A DNA stretch of 56,109 nt from Smithella sp. Its GTDB lineage: Bacteria > Desulfobacterota > Syntrophia > Syntrophales > Smithellaceae. Location: positions 1 to 56,109 of the forward strand of contig JAAZOZ010000159.1 of assembly GCA_012797505.1 (NCBI GenBank), written 5' to 3'. Shown here piece after piece: positions 26,801-34,561 of this stretch. A model generated the notes under the pieces. The model was not told where the DNA came from. It made no database searches and was given only the letters and a program-made list of their open reading frames with translations. A program made the position numbers and the translations under genes. Each line of letters begins with the position of its first letter. Positions within the stretch are counted from its first letter, which is position 1.

Positions 26801-28258
26801 CCCCGGACGCACGAAGGGCTTTTCCAGGAAAACTGCGAGAAAGCCGGGCTGAATCGTTATTTGTTCGAGATGGCCAATATCCGCGACCAGAACTCCTGGG
26901 TGCATATGCACGAACCGGAGAAAGCAACGGAGAAAGCCAAAGATCTGCTGCGCATGGCGGTCGCCAAGGCCCAGTATCTGAAGCCGTTGAAACCGGGGCA
27001 GTTGTCCGTCAACCATCAGGCGTTGATTATCGGCGGCGGACTGGCCGGCATGACGGCGGCCCTGTCGCTGGCCGATCAGGGGTTTGCTTCCACGATCGTT
27101 GAAAAGGAAGACCGCCTCGGCGGCAATTACAATCACCTGTACAAAACGCTGGAAGGCCTGGACGCCCAGGCGCACCTGAAAGGGCTTCATGAAAAAGTTT
27201 ACAAGAATCCTTTGATCACGGTCGTCACCGGCGCCGCCATTGAAAAGATTGAAGGGTTTATCGGCAATTACAAAACCACCGTCAAGTCCAAGGAAGGCGA
27301 GAAAGTTTTCGAACACGGCGTGGTGCTCGTCGCCACCGGCGCGTATGAAAACAAGCCCAAAGAGTACCTCTACGGGGAAAACGCCAAAGTGAAAAGCCAA
27401 AGAGAGCTGGAGAAGATGATCTATGAAAAGGATCCGAAACTGGCCTCTGTGAAAAATATCGTCATGATTCAGTGCGTGGGCAGCCGCGATAAGGAAAGAC
27501 CGTATTGCAGCCGCTACTGCTGCGGAGAGGCGATCAAAAACGCGCTGGAACTCAAAGCCGCCGATCCGTCGCGTGACATTACGATCCTTTATCGCGATAT
27601 CCGCACGTTTGCTTTCAAGGAAGACTATTACAAGAAAGCCCGCGAAGCGAATATCAAATTCATCTCCTATGAAGAAAACCGCAAGCCGGAAGTGGCGGCC
27701 GCCGGAGATAAAGTGGAAGTCAAAGTGCTTGATCCGATTCTCAACGAAACGGTCAGCCTGCCGGCCGATGTGGTGGCCTTGAGCATCGGCGTGGTGCCGA
27801 ATCCGGAAAATGCGGCCATCGGTCAGATGCTGAAAATTCCCACGAACCAGGACGGCTTCTTCCTGGAAGCGCACGTCAAGCTGCGCCCGGTGGATTTCGC
27901 GACCGACGGCGTGTTCATGTGCGGCATGTCGCATTCGCCCAAGTACAGCGACGAAACCGTTACATCAGCCAACGCCGCCGTTTCACGCGCCTGCCTGGTC
28001 TTGAGCCTTGATTTCATCGAGGCGGAAGGCAAAACGGCTTATGTGAACAAAGAACGCTGCTCGGCCTGCGGACTTTGCGAAATCAACTGCCCCTACAGCG
28101 CGATTCGCGTGAATCCCGCCGAAGGGTGCGCCGAAGTCAACGCGGTTCTGTGCAAGGGCTGCGGCGTTTGCACGGCCTCCTGCCGCATGAACGCGGTGGA
28201 TTTGAACGGTTTCAACAACGAAGAAGTGCTGGCGCAGATTTATAACATCAACAATTAA
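23828..28258 (+). CDS. hdrA: HdrA-GltD/NfnB-HdrA fusion, FAD-dependent bifurcating subunit
   Basis: A 1476-residue iron-sulfur flavoprotein. Residues 1-125 begin HdrA module 1: FAD motif GAGIAG at 15-20, DCSAC (C59, C62) of the HdrA-specific cluster, and ferredoxin motif C111-C121. At about 160-560 a GltD/NfnB-like NAD(P)H:acceptor domain is inserted, with cysteines 161, 165, 200, 204, 208 and 212, GAGPSG at 257-262 and a second nucleotide site VIGGGNVAMDA. Module 1 resumes at about 620 and ends near 905. A second HdrA module follows (GVFVCHCG near 925, GGGLAGM near 1066) and ends with two [4Fe-4S] motifs at about 1407 and 1441; it lacks the DCSAC cluster. HdrA holds the bifurcating flavin, and the inserted domain could give direct NAD(P)H access. 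The start is GTG with GAGGTG upstream. First gene of module 1. Confidence 0.93.
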   Translation: MVKDNEKVGAVMVVGAGIAGIQASLDLANSGMKVYLVESGISIGGVMAQLDKTFPTNDCSACILSPKLVEVGRHPNVTIKTRRTVEAVEGEPGKFKVKLTSAPRYINLDKCTGCGDCAKVCPITVKAEFNGNLSERKAVYRHFPQAIPSGFAIDKLGTSPCKAHCPTHISVQGYVALIAEGKFKEALKLIKQDNPFPIVCGRVCNHPCESACMRGKVDEPIDIMHLKRFVADLDLNSDTRYLPEKKESKGKKVAVVGAGPSGLTCAYYLAIEGYDVEVFEALPVAGGWMAVGIPEYRLPKNVLNAEIKVIQDLGVKIHLNTRIGKDISFDKLKSDYSAVFIGCGTMKSSKLNIPGEDMQGVVHGVDYLMKINLGEKVALGDRVAVIGGGNVAMDAVRTAVRTGSKNVFILYRRTRAEMPASPEEIEEALEEGIEMKFLVAPKRVVGKDGKVTGVECTRMELGEPDKSGRRRPIEIKGSEFIVECDAIVPAIGQEADLSFITKESGVSINKWNNLDYDAVTYATNVAGVFTGGDVSTGPQTVVKAVYSGKEAAKSIDRYLQGQDMKAGREKDWTKDLADKADLSNVPKVPREKYPNMKPEERRTSFQEVGIGFSEAQAIAEAHRCLACGICSECYQCVEACIAKAIDHDMKVEEETIEVGAVIASAGFEIFDAGKRGEYGYGIYKNVVTALQFERILSASGPFFGHVQRISDGKEPKKVAFIQCVGSRDVSCGNSWCSSVCCMYATKEAIIGKEHAKGLEPTIFYMDIRAHGKDFDRFVNRAKDEYGIRYIRSMPSAIKELQQSNNLLIKYTNPDGSFTEEEFDMVVLSVGLMPPKEAKKLSASLGIELEEHGFCKTALDNPVQTSRPGVFVCGAFGGPKDIPETVMEASAAAACAEGLLASKRGTMITPVENPEEKDMRGQGVRTGVFVCHCGINIGGVVNVPEVRDYAATLPTVVYAADNLFTCSQDTAVKMAEVIKEKDLTRVVVASCSPRTHEGLFQENCEKAGLNRYLFEMANIRDQNSWVHMHEPEKATEKAKDLLRMAVAKAQYLKPLKPGQLSVNHQALIIGGGLAGMTAALSLADQGFASTIVEKEDRLGGNYNHLYKTLEGLDAQAHLKGLHEKVYKNPLITVVTGAAIEKIEGFIGNYKTTVKSKEGEKVFEHGVVLVATGAYENKPKEYLYGENAKVKSQRELEKMIYEKDPKLASVKNIVMIQCVGSRDKERPYCSRYCCGEAIKNALELKAADPSRDITILYRDIRTFAFKEDYYKKAREANIKFISYEENRKPEVAAAGDKVEVKVLDPILNETVSLPADVVALSIGVVPNPENAAIGQMLKIPTNQDGFFLEAHVKLRPVDFATDGVFMCGMSHSPKYSDETVTSANAAVSRACLVLSLDFIEAEGKTAYVNKERCSACGLCEINCPYSAIRVNPAEGCAEVNAVLCKGCGVCTASCRMNAVDLNGFNNEEVLAQIYNINN

Positions 28259-28302
28259 GGCGAACGGCCGATTCGGCCGCATTGCCGCTGGAAGGAGAAT
28301 AT

Positions 28303-28743
28303 ATGGCTGAAAACACAGCAACCAAGGAATGGGAACCGAAATTCGTTGCCATTGTCTGCAACTGGTGCACGTACGCGGGCGCCGATCTGGCCGGGATCAG
28401 CAGAATTCAGTACCCGACCAACGTGCGCATCATCCGCGTCCCCTGCACGGGAAGAATCAATCCGTTCTATATCGTGAAGGCATTGCAGACGGGAGCCGAC
28501 GGCGTCCTGGTCTCGGGTTGACACCCGGGTGAATGCCACTATATCTCAGGAAATCTGGTGGCGCGGCGCAAGTTTGCGACGTTAAAAAGTTTCCTGAACT
28601 ACATCGGTGTGGAAGGCGACCGGACCATTTTTACCTGGGTCTCCGCCTCCGAAGGCGACAGATGGGCGCAGGTCATCAAAGGCGCAACGGAGAAAATCCG
28701 GGCGCTGGGACCGGCCAATAAGATGGTCAAGCAGATTGGTTAG
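28303..28743 (+). CDS. mvhD: MvhD/FlxD-family electron-transfer selenoprotein (UGA = Sec73)
   Basis: A 146-residue protein read through an in-frame TGA at 28519-28521. Before it, the frame reads FVAIVCNWCTYAGADLAG and GADGVLVSG; after it, HPGECHYISGNL. The paralogue at 37178-37591 has Cys at exactly this position in GGCHPGDCHY, so TGA most likely encodes selenocysteine at residue 73. MvhD proteins carry a [2Fe-2S] cluster and bridge an electron donor to HdrA. Selenocysteine MvhD relatives are known in methanogens and as BamF of the benzoyl-CoA reductase complex. GGAAGGAG precedes ATG 28303. The downstream hairpin at 28535-28562 fits a SECIS. The cell must have SelA-D and SelB, not in this window. 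Confidence 0.92.
28535..28562 (+). promoter_or_regulatory. Candidate bacterial SECIS hairpin
   Basis: GCCAC (28535-28539) pairs with GTGGC (28558-28562), and inside it CAG (28547-28549) pairs with CTG (28555-28557), closing a GAAAT loop. A seven-base bulge lies on the 5' side. The apical loop starts about 29 bases after the TGA, within the distance typical of bacterial SECIS elements. Confidence 0.55.
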
Positions 28744-28785
28744 TCTGATTCAGGATCATAATACATAAACGGGGAAATCATCACT

Positions 28786-29796
28786 GTGGAAAACATCGAA
28801 ACAAAATTGCGGGAAGAAGCAAAAAGGCTGCTTTTGGAAAAAAAGGCCGAAGTGATTGTCGGCTATGAAAAAGGAACGCTGCCGCTGACGGCGACGCCTT
28901 GTTTCATTACGAAGCCGGAAGAGGCCGATAAGCTGGTCTGGAACAACCTCTGCACGCAAAACCTGGCCAAATTTGTGCATGATCTCATTTCACAGCACAA
29001 AAATTCACAGAAGCGCGTAAAACCGGAAGACCGGAAAAAGAAAGTCATCGGTGTGGTTGCCCGCGGCTGCACGACGAGGTCGCTCATTATTCACCTTCAG
29101 GAAAGACAGTATGAACGCGGCGACATTTTCATCATCGGCGTTCCCTGCGACGGCTACGTGGACGGCAAGGGGCTGAAAGTGAAGATCGGCGGCGCGGACA
29201 TCATCGACGGCGCCGTCGAGGGCGGCCAGATCAAGATGAAAACGTCCGACGGCGACAAAACGCTGGCGCTCAAAGACGTTCTGGCGGACTGCTGTGTGAC
29301 CTGCCGCTTCAATAATCCCATTATTTCCGACGTCATGATCGGATCGGCGGCCCCGCCGATGAATCCCGACGCGGAATATAATGAAGTCAAGGAATTTGAA
29401 GCCAAGGCGATGGAAGAGCGCTGGGAATATTTCACCAAAGAAATGGCCAAGTGCATGCGCTGCAACGCCTGCCGCCAGGCCTGTCCGTCCTGCTATTGTC
29501 CAACCTGCTTCGTCGAACAGAGCCAGCCGCAGTGGGTGGGCATCGGCGAAGATCAAACGGATACCCAGGTATTCCAGTTCATGCGTCTGTACCATATGGT
29601 CGGCCGCTGCGTGGACTGCGGTTCCTGCGTGGCCGTCTGCCCGATGGGCGTGGATCTGCGCAAGTTCCTCAAGAAACTCGACAAGGATTGCTTTGAATTC
29701 TTCGGCAACCGCGCCGGCTCCGGCATGGAAGACATGCCGCCCCTGGGGAAATTCGATGAGCATCACGACAAAGGCGATTTTGTCTACAACCCGTAA
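28786..29796 (+). CDS. FlxC-like iron-sulfur protein with FrhB/FdhB-like N-terminal part
   Basis: A 336-residue protein. The N-terminal 180 residues resemble the FrhB/FdhB region (VIGVVARGCTTRSLIIHL) with cysteines C95, C121, C169, C170 and C173 likely to bind a cluster. The C-terminal part has two [4Fe-4S] motif sets: CMRCNACRQACPSCYCPTC and CVDCGSCVAVCPMG. It probably relays electrons between the NAD(P)H-oxidising FlxAB part and MvhD/HdrA. The start is GTG at 28786. A shorter paralogue lies at 37608-38474. The Flx assignment comes from gene order and domain type rather than a close match, so I leave the symbol empty. Confidence 0.85.
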   Translation: MENIETKLREEAKRLLLEKKAEVIVGYEKGTLPLTATPCFITKPEEADKLVWNNLCTQNLAKFVHDLISQHKNSQKRVKPEDRKKKVIGVVARGCTTRSLIIHLQERQYERGDIFIIGVPCDGYVDGKGLKVKIGGADIIDGAVEGGQIKMKTSDGDKTLALKDVLADCCVTCRFNNPIISDVMIGSAAPPMNPDAEYNEVKEFEAKAMEERWEYFTKEMAKCMRCNACRQACPSCYCPTCFVEQSQPQWVGIGEDQTDTQVFQFMRLYHMVGRCVDCGSCVAVCPMGVDLRKFLKKLDKDCFEFFGNRAGSGMEDMPPLGKFDEHHDKGDFVYNP

Positions 29797-29819
29797 TAGT
29801 TTGAGATGATGGAGTTTAC

Positions 29820-30347
29820 ATGGAAACTTTTCTGGAAGAAGTAAACAAAAAGATACACGGTGTTCCCCTGCAGGCCTGCTATCACTGCCGGAAATGCACG
29901 GCCGGCTGCCCCGCCGCGTCCTACATGGAATTTAACCCCAACAAGGTTATTAAAATGATTCAGAACGGGCAGAAGGACAGAGTGCTGTCCAGTTCGACGA
30001 TCTGGCTGTGTCTGTCCTGCGAAACCTGCATTACCCGCTGCCCCAATCAGGTGGACATTGCGCGGATGATGGATGTGCTCCGCCAGATGGCCATTGAAGA
30101 AGGCCGCGCCGCGAAGGAAGCGAATGTGCTGAAATTCCATGAAGCGTTCCTGTCCAGCATCAAGTTCGGCGGCCGCGTGCATGAAATGCTCATGACGGTC
30201 CATTACAAGCTGAAGTCCGGCGATTTGTTCGGCGACGTGGACATTGCCCCCAGTATGTTTTTGAAGGGGAAATTGTCTCTGTTGCCGCCGCGGACAAAAG
30301 ATTTGAAATCGGTTCGAAACATTTTTGAGAAGACACAGAGCAAATAA
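29820..30347 (+). CDS. hdrC: Heterodisulfide reductase subunit C
   Basis: A 175-residue soluble protein with two [4Fe-4S] motifs, CYHCRKCTAGCP near residue 20 and CLSCETCITRCP near residue 62, each in the HdrC pattern. It transfers electrons from HdrA to the catalytic HdrB. It starts at ATG 29820, 23 bases after the FlxC-like gene. Confidence 0.93.
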   Translation: METFLEEVNKKIHGVPLQACYHCRKCTAGCPAASYMEFNPNKVIKMIQNGQKDRVLSSSTIWLCLSCETCITRCPNQVDIARMMDVLRQMAIEEGRAAKEANVLKFHEAFLSSIKFGGRVHEMLMTVHYKLKSGDLFGDVDIAPSMFLKGKLSLLPPRTKDLKSVRNIFEKTQSK

Positions 30348-30362
30348 AGGAATGCTGCGCCC

Positions 30363-30380
30363 CCGGCCGCAAACGGCCGG
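30363..30380 (+). promoter_or_regulatory. Perfect hairpin between hdrC and hdrB
   Basis: CCGGCCG-CAAA-CGGCCGG forms a seven-base GC-only stem with a four-base loop, and flanking GCGC sequences may extend it. There is no T run, so it is probably an mRNA processing or stability element rather than a terminator. Confidence 0.6.
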
Positions 30381-30418
30381 ATGCGCTGAAGTAACCAGTG
30401 AAAAAGGAGGCTACTCTC

Positions 30419-31267
30419 TTGAAAGTTACCTATTATCCGGGCTGTTCGCTGCATGGGATGGGAAAAGAGTATGATCAGTCCATGAAGGCCGTCAGTCGCG
30501 CCCTCAACATCGAACTCAAAGAAGTTGACGATTGGTCCTGCTGCGGAGCATCCGCCGCGCACAACACAAATTTTGATCTTTCCGTTGCGCTGCCGGCGCG
30601 CAATCTGATCGCGGCCGAAAAGGACGCGATGGATGTGATGGTGCCCTGCGCCGCCTGTTTCAACCGCTTCAAAATGGCGGAGCATCACCTGAAGGCCGAC
30701 AAAGACCTGAAAGCCCGCATTGAAGGCGTACTCGGCGCAAAATATCAGGGCGGCATTGCCATCCGCAATCCGATTGACGTGATCTACAATGAAATCGGGA
30801 TGGATGCCCTGGCGGCCAAAGTGGTGAAACCGATGACCGGTTTGAAGCCCGTTTCCTATTACGGCTGCCTGCTGCTGCGTCCGCCGGAGGTCTGCCAGTT
30901 TGAAAATTACGAAAATCCCTTTATGCTCGACAAGATCATGAGGACGATCGGCGCGGATGTGAAAAACTGGTCTTACAAGACCGATTGCTGCGGCGGTTCG
31001 CTGTCGGTCAGCAAAACGCCCATCGTCACCAACCTGTGCGACAAGTTGATGGCGGCGGCAAAGGAAGCCGGCGCCAACTGCGTGGTCACGGCCTGTCCGA
31101 TGTGCATGGCCAACCTGGAGATGCGCCCCAGTGCGAACATGAAAATGCCGGTGTTCTATTTTACGGAATTGATTTCGCTGGCGCTGGGCCTTCCCGGTTC
31201 GCAGGAGACCTTTAAAACGCACCTGACGGATCCGCAGCCGCTCTTGAATCAGCTCCGGCTGGTGTAA
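30419..31267 (+). CDS. hdrB: Heterodisulfide reductase subunit B
   Basis: A 282-residue protein with two CCG domains: YYPGCSLHGMG with WSCCGASAAH and PCAACFNRF, then YYGCLLLRPP with DCCGGSLSVSKT and TACPMCMANLE. These cysteine sets bind the two non-cubane [4Fe-4S] clusters at which disulfides are reduced in HdrB. In bacteria the physiological disulfide or thiol partner is unknown. I chose the TTG at 30419 because AAGGAGG lies eight bases upstream; the in-frame GTG at 30398 would place the ribosome binding site inside the gene. Confidence 0.93.
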   Translation: MKVTYYPGCSLHGMGKEYDQSMKAVSRALNIELKEVDDWSCCGASAAHNTNFDLSVALPARNLIAAEKDAMDVMVPCAACFNRFKMAEHHLKADKDLKARIEGVLGAKYQGGIAIRNPIDVIYNEIGMDALAAKVVKPMTGLKPVSYYGCLLLRPPEVCQFENYENPFMLDKIMRTIGADVKNWSYKTDCCGGSLSVSKTPIVTNLCDKLMAAAKEAGANCVVTACPMCMANLEMRPSANMKMPVFYFTELISLALGLPGSQETFKTHLTDPQPLLNQLRLV

Positions 31268-31337
31268 TGGAGTCGTTGATAAAACCCGACGCTTTTGAAG
31301 CTGAAAAGTTAGATAAAATAACACATTAGGGACAATT

Positions 31338-32360
31338 ATGGAAAAACGTTTGATCAAAAAAGACACACTGGCAGGCATTGCCAAGAAAATGGCCGGCGAT
31401 TTCCTGGTTTGGGCGCCCGTGAAAAAAGAAGACAATGTTCTTTTTGAACCCATGGGGAAAGACGGCGAACCTTTCTTTGCGTATTTGAATTCCAAAAATG
31501 CGCCCAAGAATGTTTTCTTTCCGCATACGGAAACCCTGATGAAATATACCCGGACCCCCAAAGGCATGGTGTTTTCTTCAGAAGTCAACCGGGCGGATCA
31601 ATCCGTTTTGTTCGGCGTGCGCCCCTGCGACGCGCACAGCTTCGTCCTTCTGGATAAGCTTTTCGATCAGGAAAAATACAAGGACGCCTACTACATTGAA
31701 AAGCGGAAAAGCACGACGGTGATTGCGCTGGCCTGTGTGAAGCCGCCTTACGCAACCTGCTTCTGCACGTCGGTGGACGGGGAGCCGGTTTCGGCCGACG
31801 GCGCGGACATTCTGCTGACCGACATCGGCGGCGATTATCTGGTGGAATTCATCACCAAAAAGGGCGAAAAGCTTGCCTCGTATTTCGGCGATGCAAAGGC
31901 CGATGCGGCCGCCGATGCCAGGAAAGCGGAGATTGCCGCCCAGGCCAAAGCGGCTGTGACGTCGAAGATTCCGGCGCACGAGGTGAAACCGATCCTGGAC
32001 GTCAATTTTGACAATCCCTTCTGGAACACGATTCACGGCAAGTGCCTGGCCTGCGGCACCTGCACGTATATGTGCCCCACCTGCCACTGCTTCGACATCA
32101 GCGACGAGGTGAAAGGCGCCGACGGGATTCGCCTTCGTTCCTGGGATTCCTGCATGTTTCCGCTCTTCACGAAGGAAACGTCCGGACACAATCCGCGCCC
32201 GTCGCAGAAGGAAAGATGGCGTCAGCGCACGATGCACAAGTTTAAATATTACGTGGACATGTTCGGCGCGATTTCCTGCGTGGGATGCGGACGGTGCGTC
32301 ATGTCTTGTCCGGTGAATATTGATATTCGTAAAGTGGTTGAAGATATTTCAAAATTATAA
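31338..32360 (+). CDS. FlxB-like iron-sulfur protein (AsrA family)
   Basis: A 340-residue protein related to anaerobic sulfite reductase subunit A. It has VRPCDAHS (C97), then ALACVKPPYATCFC (C133, C141, C143), and two C-terminal [4Fe-4S] motifs, CLACGTCTYMCPTCHC and CVGCGRCVMSCP. It pairs with the FAD/NAD(P)-binding protein encoded 14 bases downstream to bring electrons from NAD(P)H into the complex. A paralogue without the C133-C143 set lies at 38487-39524. Confidence 0.88.
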   Translation: MEKRLIKKDTLAGIAKKMAGDFLVWAPVKKEDNVLFEPMGKDGEPFFAYLNSKNAPKNVFFPHTETLMKYTRTPKGMVFSSEVNRADQSVLFGVRPCDAHSFVLLDKLFDQEKYKDAYYIEKRKSTTVIALACVKPPYATCFCTSVDGEPVSADGADILLTDIGGDYLVEFITKKGEKLASYFGDAKADAAADARKAEIAAQAKAAVTSKIPAHEVKPILDVNFDNPFWNTIHGKCLACGTCTYMCPTCHCFDISDEVKGADGIRLRSWDSCMFPLFTKETSGHNPRPSQKERWRQRTMHKFKYYVDMFGAISCVGCGRCVMSCPVNIDIRKVVEDISKL

Positions 32361-32374
32361 TCAGGGAGTTCGTA

Positions 32375-33214
32375 ATGCAAAACCCGTATATTCCTTATCC
32401 CGTTGTGGTGGATAAAATCATTACTGAAGTCGATACCAAAGACATCAAAACGTTCCGCTTCAAGTTTGTCAACCCGGAAGATGAACAGAAATATGCGTAC
32501 ATTCCCGGTCAGTTCGGCGAACTTTCCATTTACGGCAAAGGCGAATCACCCATCGGCATCGCTTCTTCTCCGACGCAAAAAGGGTACGTGGAATTTACCG
32601 TACAGAAAGCCGGCGTGGTGACCTCGGCGCTCCATGAAATGGAAGAAGGCGAAATGATGGGCATCCGCGGCCCGCTGGGCAACTCCTGGCCGCTGCAGTT
32701 TCTGGAAGGAAAAAATATTGTCATTGTCGGCGGCGGCTTTGCCTTCACCACCCTGCGGTCTCTGATCAATTATATGCTGCATGAGGATAACCGCAAACGC
32801 TTCGGCAATATTACCGTGATTTACGGCGCGAGAAATCCCGGCCTCCTGCTGTATAAGGATGAATTGACGGAATGGGGCAAAAGAACCGACCTGAACCTGA
32901 ACGTTACGGTGGACAAGGGCGACGCGACCTGGAAGGGCAGAGAAGGATTTGTTCCCGCGGTTTGCAAGGAAGTCGCTCCCAGCAAGGAAAACGCCGTGGC
33001 GGTGATCTGCGGTCCTCCGGTGATGATCCGCTTCACGCTGCCGGTCTTCTTTGAACTCGGCTTTTCGAAGGAAAATATCATTACGTCCCTGGAAATGCGG
33101 ATGAAATGCGGAATCGGCAAATGCGGCCGCTGCAACGTCGGCAGCAAGTATGTCTGCAAGGACGGCCCGGTCTTCTCTCTGGCGGAGCTGGATAAACTGA
33201 CGCCGGAATACTAG
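32375..33214 (+). CDS. FlxA-like FAD/NAD(P)-binding oxidoreductase (AsrB/PyrK family)
   Basis: A 279-residue ferredoxin reductase-type protein: FAD domain with YIPGQFGELSIYGKGESPIG, NAD(P)-binding GGGFAFTTLRSL near residue 115, CGPPVMIRF near 212, and a C-terminal [2Fe-2S] motif CGIGKCGRCNVGSKYVC. It is the predicted NAD(P)H entry point of module 1. ATG 32375 is preceded by AGGGAG. It is the last gene before the terminator at 33243. Confidence 0.9.
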   Translation: MQNPYIPYPVVVDKIITEVDTKDIKTFRFKFVNPEDEQKYAYIPGQFGELSIYGKGESPIGIASSPTQKGYVEFTVQKAGVVTSALHEMEEGEMMGIRGPLGNSWPLQFLEGKNIVIVGGGFAFTTLRSLINYMLHEDNRKRFGNITVIYGARNPGLLLYKDELTEWGKRTDLNLNVTVDKGDATWKGREGFVPAVCKEVAPSKENAVAVICGPPVMIRFTLPVFFELGFSKENIITSLEMRMKCGIGKCGRCNVGSKYVCKDGPVFSLAELDKLTPEY

Positions 33215-33242
33215 CCACCCCCGAATTCTTCAAACCTGTTTT

Positions 33243-33272
33243 AAAAGGGAGCCTTTGGGTTCCCTTTTTTTT
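33243..33272 (+). terminator. Rho-independent terminator after module 1
   Basis: AAAAGGGA (33243-33250), a ten-base loop, and TCCCTTTT (33261-33268) form a perfect eight-base stem followed by further T residues. It separates the first Hdr-Flx module from the HdrD-like gene. Confidence 0.85.
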
Positions 33273-33385
33273 GAAGGGACACTCCAGCCTGGGCAAGCGG
33301 AGTCGGGAGAACAAAAAAATTGATGTTTGTTTTTTTCTATGCTAGCAGAAGCATAAATTGATCCAATACTCACGGGAGATGTTGC

Positions 33386-34561
33386 ATGCCACAAACGGTT
33401 ACCCCTTATCTGGAGATGTCCCAGGCGATCATGGAGGCGGGCGGCGAGGCGCTGAAAAAATGCTACCAGTGCGGCACGTGCTCCGGAACCTGCCCCTGGA
33501 CGCCGATCACGCATTTCAATATCCGCAAGCTCGTGCGCTACGGCCAGTTGGGCCTGGACGGCATCGAGGATTTCATGTGGGGCTGCTCCACCTGCCGGTT
33601 TTGTGTGGAACGCTGTCCCCGGGGCGTTGAACTCATCGACATCGTGACGGCCATTCGCAACGTGTACAGCGGCGGCGGCCTGCTGCCGCAGAGCCTGCGC
33701 GCCTTTGTCGGCTCCCTTTCGGCCCGCGGCAATCCCTGGTCCGGCGACCCGGCCGTGCGCAATGACTGGGCCAAGGGCAAATATCCCGTTTACAAGCCCG
33801 GCATGGACTACCTGTTCTGGACCTGCTGCACGGTCTGTTACGACCCCCGCAACACAAGGCTCGCGAAAGCGGCGGCGGAGATTCTGAATCTGGCCGGCGC
33901 AAGCTGGGGGATGCCTTCTGCTGACGTCAACTGCTGCGGCGAGAGCCTGCGCAAAGTGGGCGACGCGGAGCTTTTCGGACGGCTCAAGGGCAAAAACCTC
34001 GACTACTTCAAATCCAACGAAGTTTCCAAAATCATTACGGTATCCCCGCACTGTCTGGCGACGTTCAACAACGACTACGGCCAGGACTACGATGTTACGC
34101 ATTTGAGCGAACTGATGGCTCAATGGATTAAGGACGGGAAACTCGTTCCCAAAAAAGATTTCGGCGGCCTAACCGTGACGTATCACGATCCGTGCTACTT
34201 GGGCCGGCACAGCAAGGTGTACGACGCGCCCCGCGAGATTCTCAAGGCCCTTCCGGGTGTGGAGTTCGTCGAGATGGAGCGCAACAGTGAAGAAAGCATG
34301 TGCTGCGGGGGCGGGGGCGGCGGATTGTGGACGGAGAAAGCCAAAGGCGAACGCCTGAGCGATTTGCGCATCGAGGAAGCCATGGGGACCGGCGCTGCGG
34401 TTCTGGCGACGGCCTGTCCGTACTGCATCACCATGTTTGAAGACAGCGCGCGGACGCTCAATGCGGACGGGCAGGTTCAGATCCGGGATGTGACGGAGCT
34501 CCTCCTGGAAAGCCTGGAAATCAACATCGACGAACCGGTCGCGGATACATGCGCCCTTTAG
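33386..34561 (+). CDS. HdrD-like protein (HdrC-like ferredoxin part joined to two CCG domains)
   Basis: A 391-residue protein. Residues 20-90 hold two [4Fe-4S] motifs, CYQCGTCSGTCP and CSTCRFCVERCP, as in HdrC. The rest has two CCG domains (FWTCCTVCYDPR with VNCCGES, then YHDPCYLGRH with SMCCGGGGGG and TACPYCITMF). It therefore combines HdrC and HdrB functions, like HdrD or BamD of the class II benzoyl-CoA reductase complex. It likely supplies the HdrBC role for module 2, which has no separate hdrB or hdrC. It lies after the module 1 terminator and has GGGAG before ATG 33386, so it has its own promoter. Confidence 0.88.
   Translation: MPQTVTPYLEMSQAIMEAGGEALKKCYQCGTCSGTCPWTPITHFNIRKLVRYGQLGLDGIEDFMWGCSTCRFCVERCPRGVELIDIVTAIRNVYSGGGLLPQSLRAFVGSLSARGNPWSGDPAVRNDWAKGKYPVYKPGMDYLFWTCCTVCYDPRNTRLAKAAAEILNLAGASWGMPSADVNCCGESLRKVGDAELFGRLKGKNLDYFKSNEVSKIITVSPHCLATFNNDYGQDYDVTHLSELMAQWIKDGKLVPKKDFGGLTVTYHDPCYLGRHSKVYDAPREILKALPGVEFVEMERNSEESMCCGGGGGGLWTEKAKGERLSDLRIEEAMGTGAAVLATACPYCITMFEDSARTLNADGQVQIRDVTELLLESLEINIDEPVADTCAL

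Noticed and set aside
25037..27934. A 965-codon open frame on the minus strand
   Set aside because: It lies entirely opposite the HdrA fusion gene, has low-complexity His/Arg/Phe-rich translation and no ribosome binding site or family motif. It is a by-product of the codon bias of the real gene.
28519..28521. TGA read as a stop or nonsense mutation splitting mvhD
   Set aside because: Both flanks remain conserved in the same frame, the paralogue has Cys here, and a SECIS-like hairpin follows; selenocysteine is a better explanation.
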